Part shown: in pieces, positions 12,134-21,889 of the stretch | Layout: each line of letters starts with the position of its first letter | Numbering within the stretch: position 1 is the first letter of the stretch | Origin: Jaltomata sinuosa | Taxonomy: Eukaryota > Streptophyta > Magnoliopsida > Solanales > Solanaceae | Assembly (NCBI GenBank): GCA_003996215.1 | Contig: QJPP01001540.1 | Coordinates: forward strand, 326,188-390,187 | Length of the DNA stretch: 64,000 nt | Direction: 5' to 3' | Program-made: the position numbers and the translations under genes | Notes under the pieces: generated by a model | Database searches by the model: none | What the model was told of the DNA's origin: nothing | Seen by the model: the letters and a program-made list of their open reading frames with translations, nothing else

Positions 12134-12670
12134 CTAACTTAAGAGTTGGGGTTTCAAAGTTGGAATCCCTAACCCAAACAAGTGATAGATATACCCTTTG
12201 GAAATCATTTTTCTGGCCTTAAGGTAAGAGATGAATTGACCTACAAGCACAGAGGTACTACCCTTCCATTCTAAGACTGGCATGTTTAAAAACTGGAACC
12301 GAACAATCCTAGTTCTACAATCAACTGAGGCAGAACGGGAATGTAACCAATCCATGCCTAGAATAATATCGAAGTCAGTAATTTCTAGCTCTACTAAATC
12401 GGCTGAGGTGACTTTCTGGGAAACTGTGACAGGGAAATTTCTATATACCCGTCTGGCTATAACTGGGTCACCAACTGGAGTAGAGACTAAGAAGGGTCCT
12501 GGGAGGATTTCAAGACTGACACCAAAATTTACTGTTATATAGGGAGTTACAAAGAAAAGTGTAGCCCCTGGGTCTAATAATGCATAAACATCTAAATGGA
12601 AGACTTGTAATATACCCGTGACTATATCAGGAGAATCTTCCTGGTCCTGTCGAGTCTGAAGGGCATACAA
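12134..12670 (-). pseudogene. Element B aspartic protease region
   Basis: A 178-codon frame with VYALLDPGATLFFVTPYITV (active-site DPGA), STPVGDPVIARRVYRN, VELEITDFDIILGMDWL and a tail leading to RT (FISYLKARKMISKGYIYHL). It is typical of plant gypsy protease placed between the zinc knuckle and RT. It joins neither gag nor RT without a stop or shift. Confidence 0.88.
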
Positions 12671-12962
12671 CCTATTCTGGCGCTGACCACCACCTGTACC
12701 AGATGAGGCACCCTACTGAGTGGGGCAACCCACTAGAGCTACTGTAACACTAGCTTGATTCTATGAATGAGTGTCTCTACCTTTCTGAGAATTCATTGGG
12801 CACTCTTTCATTTTGTGGCCTGGCTTGCCACCCAAAGAAATTTCCACTACCTGCCATGCACTCACCCTGGTGGTTCCTACCACATTTCTTACCCACTAGA
12901 TGAGTGCGCCCGCTAGTAACTGTACCTTGGGACTTAGAGCCTGGCGCTCTATCCTGTCGATC

Positions 12963-13616
12963 CTATCTAAATTTAGGCACTGGGGCACTAGAAAAAAATG
13001 GAGCTAGAGCTGAAGATTTCTGACGGAATTGAGAGCGATTACCACTGTCTGACTTTTGTTGAGCATAGTTGAAATCACTTGTTCTGGCTTTCTTACTGTC
13101 TCCTCCCCTCTCTTTAATTTTCTCTTCCTCAATCTGCCGAGCATAAGTAACCAATTTGGAGAAATCCATCTCCTTAATCAGCATAACAGTCTTGCACTCT
13201 TTGACCATCTCTTCCAACACACAAGATACAAACTTGCTCATACGGGCCCTGGAGTCAGCTACTATCGCTAGATCATACTTAGACAACTGAGTGAACTTGA
13301 GAGCATAATCCTTCACACTCATGTAATCCTGCTTCAGGTTGATGAAATCTTGGACCTTGGCTTCCTTGAGCTCAAGTGGGAAGAACCTGTCCAAAAATGC
13401 AGTCATCAACTGGTTCCAATCCACTGGACCTGCAGTGTTAGCCTGAGGTGGAGTTTGTACCACAGCCTGCTGATTGACCTGAGTTGTCATGGCCTGGGCA
13501 AGCACTTGGAAAGCAGCCCTGAATTCAGCATGCGTGACTTGCTCATTCAATGGGTCTGCTGGAGCTACTAGTGCTGGCTGATTTGTGGCGTTAGCTCTTT
13601 TGGGAGACATTTTCAC
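12963..13616 (-). pseudogene. Element B gag with internal deletion
   Basis: A 217-codon frame begins MKMSPKRANATNQ and contains WNQLMTAFLDRFFPLELKEA, FTQLSKYDLAIVADSRARM and a KKART...QQKSDSGNRSQ linker. Between about residues 60 and 70 the N-terminal linker runs directly into the late capsid region; the usual first half of the capsid domain (of the order of 80-100 residues) is absent. The zinc-knuckle segment downstream (about 12780-12890) is out of frame and degenerate. The start sits about 195 bases inside the primer site. Confidence 0.85.
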
Positions 13617-13810
13617 TAAAATGTGAAGATCACGAGTTATAAAGAGATTAAATAGAGTTCATACTCTATAGCACGAGCTGGAAAATAAAGAAGAGAAGTT
13701 GTTCCTAATGACATCTCATAGCTCTTCCCCCATAACTGTGGCGCGCTTCACACCCATAAAGAAGACTCTACTTGACGCGACTTTCAGACACCTAGGACAC
13801 TAAAACCTGA

Positions 13811-13823
13811 TGATCTGATACCA
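13811..13823 (-). other. Primer-binding site, tRNA-Met type (element B)
   Basis: The minus strand reads TGGTATCAGATCA next to the inner LTR edge at 13828. The first nine bases match the tRNA-Met site seen in element A. Confidence 0.82.
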
Positions 13824-13827
13824 AGTT

Positions 13828-15551
13828 TTTCATGACCCGAGGCTGCCCCCTAGACATAACATGGTGCTTAGTGTCACAAGTGACCCCAAGCTAACCCATG
13901 GTCTGGCATATCTAAACAATTTATGATGAAAACATATAATGTGCGGAAGTTGAAAATAGTTTAAAATTTGAAGTGGGAAAGATCCCAAAACATGAATATA
14001 TAAAATATATAGAGAGTATAGTGATGACTGAAAACAACGTTAACAATACAATAGCTGAATCTAGTCTATGTCTGAAAGCCTCTAACTGATATGAGTTGTT
14101 GGGACATGCCCCCAGCTAACTCTAATAATCTGAAATTGAAAAGTAAAGACTGAAAAGTAAAGTATGTCTATCATCCTCGAACTATGAGGACTCACCACTG
14201 AAGCTGCTGAGTACGGACTGAAAGTCAAGCTAAGCGCGTTCTGGATGCTGAGTGCCTGAAGCTATATCATAAAATGATGTAGCACAAAAGTATGCGTCAA
14301 TACTTTGAATGTACTGAGCATGCAAGATATGTGCTGAGCTGGACAACACAAGGGCTAAACATGGAAGTATGTATATTGAAGCATAAACTGAGAAGTAAGA
14401 TGAGATGCAATGACCGAATAAATATTGTGAGTATATAGCATGCTGAATTGAATAACTGAATATAAGGTCAATGTAACATGAGTTTGACTGTAGAAGATAC
14501 TATTAACCGACATACCCCAAGCTGAGCTAACTATGGGGCCAACTTGTAACCCTGGATGGAAGGGTGTTCATACCTTGCCAAGGGTATGAACAAGTCTGAC
14601 GTGGATCCACTAACTGATGTCCATAAAGGACAAGGGTGTCAAGCCTAATATGATGGGTGACCCCTTTAGAACATACGATGGCGTCGTAGTTCTACGACTC
14701 AGGGATTGCTGCTAAAGGTCTCAACCTAAACTGGCGGGTGAGCCTTTATCCCTTCATCCGCTCGGTGCTAAGTTCACTCTCGACTGAATATAAAGCTAAA
14801 AATGCAACTGTCATACTGGATAGCTCAAAACACTAATATAATCTGAGAATGCAACATACATATACTGAAAGATATGGCATTCGAATTCTGAAACATGATT
14901 GTCTAACTAATCTGCCTAGAAAGTATAATTTATGAGATGCTGAAATTAACACAAGCTAGGGTTTCTGAGTTCTAGACATGAAACTATGCTTACTCTCCAA
15001 GAAACATGAACTAAACATCATATAAGTTGTAGCATCTAAATAGCAAGGAAATCTCTAAGGTTTATAAACCCTAGGTCTGAGTAGTCATGGAGAAACTAAA
15101 GAAACTGACTGAATTCTAGGGACATAATGGGTGAAAGGAACCACTAGTGAAATCCCACATACCTGGAGAAGAAACTACGGAGAAATCCTTTAGATTTTGG
15201 GGATGAACTTGGAGAAAACCTGTGCTTGTTCTTGAGAGAAAAGTTTCACCTCTTTCTCTTCTTTTCTTTCTAAGTCTGATGATTTTAGGAGAATGGATGT
15301 TTTAGGTAGTTTTTGACTAATTAATTAGGCTTAGGCTAGGCAAAACGACGTAGCTTAGGCCTAAAAAGAGAAAGGAAAAGTCCAGAGTACCCCTAGGAAA
15401 TTTAAAAGAACTCTGCTGAAATTCGCGACTCAGAAATCACGGCTTGGTTGATGGACCGTAGTCCTGGACGACGGACCGTCAACTGAGTCGTGGTCCTATC
15501 CAGGAGTCTTGGGGGTTCTTGTATATGAGGAAACCATGACTCCACATGATG
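13828..15551 (-). repeat. 5' LTR of element B, truncated
   Basis: Reverse-complemented, this region aligns with 24625 back to about 22330 of the solo LTR at 21890-24625. Shared stretches include CCATGGGTTAGCTTGGGGTC, the block with CATACCCCAAGCTGAGCTAA, and clusters of CGTGGT/ACGGACCGT motifs. The outer few hundred bases of the LTR are missing: near 15551 it passes into the duplicated block at 15558. The terminal TG is mutated. Confidence 0.85.
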
Positions 15552-15557
15552 GACTAT

Positions 15558-15797
15558 AAACTAATACCCCTGGTTCCACCTCTGAATCCATTGCTAAATT
15601 CATTGCCAAATAGGATTTGGCGATGGATTTTTGTTTAGCAAAAAAAGTAATTGTACTAATAACTCCTGTTTTTGTAGTGATGTGCTCTAACCCAAATGAG
15701 ATAAAAAGATTTATAATAAAATAAGACTCCTTTAATATTTATTTACAGTTTTTATATGCTGAAGTTTGACTTGTTCTGTAATAATATTTGTAGAATC
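15558..15797 (+). repeat. Duplicated block X, copy 1
   Basis: This segment aligns with 21421-21660, sharing for example TTTGTTTAGCAAAAAAAGTA and TTTGACTTGTTCTGTAATAA. Both copies start with CTGG[CT]TCCACCTC, which in copy 2 is the right end of a MITE-like element. Copy 1 directly borders the truncated LTR of element B. I see no coding sequence. Confidence 0.85.
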
Positions 15798-16251
15798 ATA
15801 TAACAGTGTCAATAAATTCAACAAGATCTAATCAAGAATAAGTGATTAATTATCAAGTGTCGTTGAAATTTGAAGAAGAAGACAAGAGGAAAATACTTCT
15901 GGTTACTTTAGCTGTGCATTTATCTTTTTTAGTTCATACATATATATAAAAAGAAGTTTGAGGTTGATAACTCAAACCTTCTTCTTAGTGTTTATATATT
16001 TGCGTTACTTAAGCATCCTCATTTGTAATATCATCATAGAGTGTATTATAAACTCTATGATGATCATAAAAACCCTAATTTTCTCTAACTCTTATTTTCT
16101 TCATGCTTGTTAATTAGTGGCGGTTGGTTACCTTATTAGGATAGGTAATATAAGTCCTAACGCTCCTTGCTTGTACTTTTTTATATTAAAGTTTTTGATC
16201 TATTATTAGTAAAAAAAACTTCTAGATACTATGTCTACTGACATAAATTTA

Positions 16252-16266
16252 GGGGGGGGGGGGGGG
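16252..16266 (+). repeat. Homopolymer of 15 G
   Basis: An uninterrupted G run in very AT-rich DNA. It could fold into a G-quadruplex and its length is likely variable or misread. Confidence 0.9.
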
Positions 16267-16270
16267 AAGG

Positions 16271-16540
16271 TTATATGTTTAATATATATGTGTGATATTT
16301 TTATACATATATTACTTAAAGTGGGTTCTAATACTTTTTCATATCAAAATAATTATTTGCTAATTAATTAAGCCATAGACTATCTCAACTATATAGTTTA
16401 TCTTCGTGTATTAAATGGTGAGGATACTATGATAATTTTTCTATTTTTGCTAACACAAGAATGGGAGAACATTAAAAAAAGTCTTAGATATAGTAGATTT
16501 TGTTTTTACCTAAATTTCATTGTTGCAGTAGAAAACATTG
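16271..16540 (+). repeat. Direct repeat Y, copy 1
   Basis: Aligns with 17868-18126: both start TTATATGTTTAATATATATG and both contain ACACAAGAATG[GA]GAGAACATT and GCAGTAGAA. The copies are about 1.6 kb apart and have diverged by small indels. Confidence 0.8.
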
Positions 16541-17867
16541 ATGTGTTATTCCAATCTATAAATATTTTTAGAAATTACATAAAAAATAATATAAGTCACA
16601 ATAAATAATAATTCAAATATTTAGAAAATATTTAAAAAATTATGATCAAAGAAAAGATATACTTTTATGTCCAAATAGTAACTAAGACAAATAAAGTATA
16701 TACTTTTATGTTCATGTATTAAATGACGAGGGGACCCATATCAAATGGAGATTACCATAATCGAATTTTATTTACTAACTACAATAAATTTAAGACAAAG
16801 GACCAAAAAGTTTGGATAGCACTATAAATATTGGTTGTGTTACATACCTTTGTCTCATTTCTCAACCTTATTGTCATTTGAAGTTTTTATTATCTATTGA
16901 ATACTAGTTCTCCTCCGAACTCAACAAAATTTCTACTGGAATGAAAAGGTAAGGTTTTTTAAAAAAAATTCTTTTAAATCTTTTCAATTTCATTTTGTAG
17001 AATTTACTTAGTATATCTAAGGCTACTTATACTTGATTTTCTCTCTTTTATAATGATGTGATGCTTCAATTTTCTATTTTTTATGATGTTGAAATGTGTG
17101 TGGGAAATGTAAATCATATGTCTAGTGAAAATCATACTTGCATTTGATGTTTTTGTGATTTTTGGTTTTAAATATATGGGGGATATGAAAAGAATGTTGT
17201 CTCTCATTTCTATTTGCTTAAAGAATATCCATTTGTTCATGAAAAGCATGACTTATGTCTTAGGGACAAAACTGCAATAGGCTAGATTTAGGTGACAATA
17301 AATCCATTGGATTAAGACCTCTTTGTATTCTCTTCTTATCAGAGAAAAAAGAGGTTGCCAATATTTCTATACCAAACAAAAAAATTTAGATAATAAATGC
17401 CAAAAAACATAGGAAAAGAAACACACTTTATGAATTTCAAAATAGAGAAACGATTAAAAGTCTAGATAGGGCTGTAGAAGTTTTTTATTTTCTCAAGAAG
17501 TTTTTCGAAGATTTTTCGTCATACAAAAAGAAAATTCAAGATGACCACCTACTTAAAGAGGGGAGGTCTCTGATATTATCACTTTTTTTCTTTTTTAATC
17601 TTCTTGCTTAAGTTTTTTAGATGGCTAAGGCTAGATTTAGGTGGCAAATGGATCGATTCGATCATTTATTCAAAAAAAAAGTTCATGCCATACTGCTAAT
17701 TCAATTAATCGATTTAGTATAACTCAAATTAAACCTTTTTGAATGGTTCTAATTATCTTTAATTTCCGTTTAGTTATTTTGCTACTTTAAGTTAAGACGT
17801 CAAATAACATACTAATATTACTAGCATTCTCATTTGTTACATAAAGATTATCCAATGCTAAATCAAT

Positions 17868-18126
17868 TATATGTTTAATATATATGTGTGATATTTTTAT
17901 ACATATATTAATTAAAGTGGATTCTAGTACTTTTCTTATATGAAAATAATTAATGGTTGAATAATGAAAGCAGAGACTATTTCAATTTTAGATGATGAGG
18001 AAACTTAAAAAAAAAATCTACTTTGCTTGAGACACAAGAATGAGAGAACATTATATAAAAAACTAAAATATTGTAGGTTTTATTTTCTCTCCTTAATTTC
18101 TATTATCGCAGTAGAACATTAAAAGG
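17868..18126 (+). repeat. Direct repeat Y, copy 2
   Basis: Second copy of the block at 16271-16540, ending about 150 bases before the ARID-HMG pseudogene. It may be the remains of a small repeat family or of a local duplication. Confidence 0.8.
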
Positions 18127-18277
18127 TGATGTTATACACTAGCTCACTCACTTGTGATACACTAGCTACCAGTCCACCCACCCTCACTCACTTGTCTTTC
18201 TCTGCGTCTTCTACAGCTTAATTGCAGCGATTGAAGAAGTTGAGGGTACTGATTTTGGAAATTATAAGAAGTTGAAA

Positions 18278-19192
18278 ATGGATTCATTTGGTGCTGAAAA
18301 CAGTGCAGTGCCACTGAGAGTAGCACCACTGAAAAATTATCAATATCCATATCCACCTCCCTTGGCTATATATGAGAACATTGTGGCCTCTCAACAATTG
18401 TTCATGGATACTTTGCAGGAGCTCCATGATGCCATGGGAACCAAGTTCAAGATTCCTGTTATAGGGGGCTTGAAATCATGCTTGAGCCATTTGACAAGAA
18501 GTTCTGAATCAACCTTCAATATGACCCTGTTATACCCATGTTGGAAGCTTTATACAACTCTACCTTGGTGATTAAGTTCCGCTTTAGTTGGTGTGAAATG
18601 AGCGGATTCTGGGATACACCAAGTAATAACAAATATTGCACCCTGAATTTCAGCTTGATTGTTGGAGCAAAATGCTTGATTTGCATCGCCTCTTTGTTGA
18701 GGTAACTAATCGTGGTGGTGTGGAAAAGGAAAATATGGAAGGAAGTAAAATTAGTTTTTAGATTTCCTTCTTCAGCCACAAATGCTTCATTTCTCCTTAG
18801 AAAACACTATAATTCATTGTTATTTCACTATGAACGAGTCTACTATTTCAGGCAACATACTGGATTCCTTCTCCTTATGATCTTGTGTTGCAGCAGCATG
18901 TCCCACATCCACCTCATCCTAAAGCCAACACGCCACCCCAGCCACAAGGATGGAAATAACAGTTCCTGAAGCACCATCGACAGTGTCTGGTGTAATTGAT
19001 GACAAGTTTGAGAGTGAATATTTTATAACAGAGAAGAGTGATTTTAAAGGTTTTCACTATGATCAGGTTTCAATGAATCAAGAGTTACAAAATCAAAATC
19101 TGCCTACATCAACAACTGCGGTTAAACTTGGCATTGCTAAGTTAACTCCTAGAAGAAAAAAATTATTAGCAACTGATGAGGAGAAAATATAA
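18278..19192 (+). pseudogene. Processed pseudogene of an ARID-HMG-box (HMGB10/15-like) protein
   Basis: The ATG at 18278 opens a frame (MDSFGAENSAVPLRV) reaching the ARID/BRIGHT domain: ASQQLFMDTLQELHDAMGTK and KFKIPVIGG. After a foreign insert (about 18469-18667) the domain resumes with LDLHRLFVEVTNRGGVEK. It then shifts frame (from 18712) to KIWKEVKLVFRFPSSATNAS, FLLRKHYNSLLFHYERVYYF, and again (from 18950) to VSGVIDDKFESEYFITEKSD, the region before the HMG box. ARID-HMG proteins are plant nuclear DNA-binding proteins. The ARID parts join without introns where the family has them, and several frameshifts are present, so I call a retroposed copy. The HMG box is missing; a stop falls at 19190-19192. 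Confidence 0.88.
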
Positions 19193-19539
19193 TCATGGCA
19201 CAGCTAAGTTAACTTCTCTGATGCACAAGAGCTAGCTTTTTTGGGATGTTCCCCTTTTCATTGTCTTTCCTCTTCTAAACAAAGACTCTTCAAAGATATC
19301 ACTGTTTAGATCTATCTCCATTTTGTAAAAAGTTTAAACTCTTATTTTCAAATTCTGCTATAAAACCTTCATTCTTAACTTATCTTAATTATAGTGCTTG
19401 TTGACTTAGTGATTATGTGTAGTTCAATTCTTAACTTTCTACCATAGTTGGGAAACAATTTGAAAGTATGAACCTGCAGATATAATTCATGGGCTTACTT
19501 TAAAGATTTACTTCCCTTATTATTTAAAAAGAGACAAAA

Positions 19540-20545
19540 GAACAACATACCCAGTATATCCCCACACAGTAGGGTTTGAGGAGGGTAGAGTGCATGCAGT
19601 CCGTACCACTACCTCAGAATCGAGGTAGAGAGGCTATTTTCGATAGACCTCCGGCTCAAAGCAAAAACAGTTTATAAACTGAGATAGTATAAGGACAAGA
19701 GACAATAGGTGGCATCAAAACAACAGATAACATAAACACAACTACCACAAAATAATACAACAGTCGACCAACCCGGAACAACAAACATGACCAAAATACC
19801 AAGAACAAGATACTACAAGCGTAGTACTACAACTACTAGCACGAACCAAAAACCAAACACTCCTACCTACTAGCATGAGCGCATACCTTCCTACTAACCT
19901 CCTACCCTAATTCGCGTCTCCACAACTTCCTATCTAGGGTCATGTCCTCAGCAAGTTGTAAATGCTCCATGTCACGTCTAATCACCTCCATCCAATACTT
20001 CTTCGGTCTACCCCTACCTCGCCTAAAATCATCCATAGCAAACCTCTCACACATCCGTACTGAGGCATCGATGCACCTCCTCACCACATGCCCGAACAAT
20101 CTCAACCTCGTTTCTCGCATCTTGACATCCACCAAAGTCACGCCCACCTTATCACGAATAACCTCATTCCTAATCCTATCTCTCCTAGTAAATCCACACA
20201 TCACAGCATCCTCATCTCCGCCACCTTCATATTTTGGATGTGAGAGATCTTGACTGGCCAACACTCCACCTCATACAACATAGCTGGTCTAACTGCCACT
20301 TTGTAGAACTTACCTTTAAGTTTAAGAGGCACCTTCTTGTCACACAAGACTCCGGAAGCGAGCCTCCATTTCATCCATCCAACACCAATACGGTGAGTGA
20401 CATCCTCGTCGATCTCCCCATTTCCCTGGATCATAGGTTCAAGATACTTGAATCATCTTTCTTGTGAATAACCTGAGTATCGAGCTTTACTACCAAGTCC
20501 ATCTCCTGCTCCACCGCACTGAACTTGCACTCCCAAGTAAGCATC
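19540..20545 (-). mobile_element. RTE-type LINE, 5'-truncated 3' end
   Basis: On the minus strand two overlapping frames (20201-20434 and 19902-20264) encode the C-terminal tail of plant RTE-clade LINE reverse transcriptases: IQGNGEIDEDVTHRIG, WMKWRLASGVLCDKKVPLKL, VAVRPAMLYEVECWPVK, then MRETRLRLFGHVVRR and GRGRPKKYWMEVIRRDMEHL. The upstream match continues to about 20545 (YLECKFS, SSILNL), where the element stops. Single-base shifts break the frame. The 3' UTR (19548-19900) holds the AGGTAGAGAGGCT block shared with Solanaceae SINE/LINE tails and ends near GGGTATGTTGTT. Confidence 0.9.
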
Positions 20546-21273
20546 CCAGTACTTCTATAATAAATTGAGTAAGATGAAGCAAAATATATTTTATGAATGA
20601 ATGAAGAACTGAATATATACTAAAAACAATCTCTGTGGGAGAGTTTCTCCTATGTGAAAACTAAACCAGTAAACAAGGAAAATAAAATATGTTCAAAAAG
20701 GTGTCGTTAGTAAATACATAGGGTATAGAATTCATTAATTAGATACTGTATTTATTAGTTTTGAGATAATGATAAACGACATCATTTTCCACTGTTTTAC
20801 ACTAGATGAAAGAACTACTCCCTCAGACCACTTTTACTTATTCACTATACTAAAAATAGATGTACATTATTACTCCAGTTTAGAAATCAAGAGAGATTAT
20901 TTATCACTTAATTTACCTTATTATTAACTATAGTCATTTTCTGATACATTTTCCAAAATAATGATTTTTTTATATTCAAAGGGTGATATATGTAAATTGT
21001 CATTCTATTTATTGCTCCTTAAGGGTGTGTCAGAGTCAATATTGGACAAGTAAAAATAGACGAGGGTAGTAATTGAAAAACCTTTACAAAGTTTTCAAAT
21101 CTAGAGGGGATCACATTAAATAAGAGATCACCATAATCACATCTTTTTGCTAAATACATTGAATTCATGATAAGGAGAAAAAAGAATCATATGACAATAC
21201 AGGAAACTCATCGGTATTTTGTTGAGAAATAGCCCGTATAGCTAACAAGATCGATTTTTAAAGTAATCGATCT
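20546..21273. other. AT-rich non-coding region
   Basis: No gene, RNA or element end is recognised. Around 21105-21160 there is a weak match to 16725-16790. Confidence 0.5.
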
Positions 21274-21447
21274 AGGGGTGGAGCCACAAGGGTGGTTACG
21301 GTTTGGCATAACTCAATAACTTTGGCTAAAATTATATATTTGTATTTTAAAAATTCATTTAATATGTACAAATATGTATTCAAAATCATGTATGGAAAAA
21401 GAATTGTGGTCCAGAAACCATAAACTGATAATCCTGGCTCCACCTCC
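21274..21447. mobile_element. MITE-like element with terminal inverted repeats
   Basis: GGTGGAGCCA at 21277-21286 is exactly inverted at 21435-21444 (TGGCTCCACC). The roughly 170 bp between is AT-rich and non-coding. The size and GGAGCCA ends resemble small non-autonomous DNA transposons common in plants. I could not find a convincing target duplication. Confidence 0.6.
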
Positions 21448-21660
21448 GAACCCGTTCCTAAATTTGCTGCCAAATAGGATTAGCTGCGGATTTTTGTTTA
21501 GCAAAAAAAGTAATTGTACTACTAATTCTATTTTTGTAGTGATTTACTCTAACCAAAATGAGATGAAAATACGCATAATTAAATATGTCTCCTATAATTT
21601 TTATTTTGCAGTTCTTATTTGCTAAATTTTGACTTGTTCTGTAATAATATTTGCAGAAGT
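21421..21660 (+). repeat. Duplicated block X, copy 2
   Basis: Second copy of 15558-15797, about 5.9 kb away. Its first 25 bases are the right end of the MITE-like element, which suggests the duplicated unit contained that end. Confidence 0.85.
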
Positions 21661-21884
21661 TCTAAGACTTGTTACAACGAAGAAGATGAAATGACTGAAC
21701 AATAAGTACGCCGAATGAAAAATAGTATGAAACATATTTAGCAAATGATAGTCTTGTATCATAATTAATCCTTAAGTAAAAATACTGGATTTTTTGATTG
21801 GGGAGCTTCTTATAACTGACATAGACCATGTGAGATCATGATATCCAACTTCTTACACCCAAGTCGGTAGAGTTGTCCTATACC

Positions 21885-21889
21885 TTGCT
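21885..21889 (+). other. Target-site duplication TTGCT, left
   Basis: TTGCT directly precedes the LTR start TGTAACACCC and is repeated exactly at 24626-24630. Confidence 0.92.

Larger units (their letters stand above)
9964..15551 (-). mobile_element. Element B: Ty3/gypsy element interrupted by element A
   Basis: This is the 5' two-thirds of a second minus-strand gypsy element. From right to left it has a truncated LTR, a primer site, gag, protease, reverse transcriptase, RNase H and the start of integrase. Element A cuts it just after the third catalytic motif of integrase; the rest must lie left of the window. All genes are broken by stops. Its LTR matches the solo LTR at 21890-24625, so both belong to one family. 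Confidence 0.9.
15798..18270. other. AT-rich non-coding region with direct repeats
   Basis: No gene is supported here. It holds two copies of a roughly 265-bp block (16271-16540 and 17868-18126), a run of 15 G (16252-16266) and a diverged match to the area near 21105-21160. The stretch 16825-16955 resembles a promoter and leader (TATAAATA near 16825, then AC-rich leader, ATG at 16941), but the frame closes after a few codons and I do not call a gene. Confidence 0.6.

Noticed and set aside
16820..16960. Promoter-like stretch with a TATA box, leader and ATG, resembling the start of a small secreted-peptide gene
   Set aside because: The frame after the ATG closes within a few codons, and I could not follow a credible second exon.
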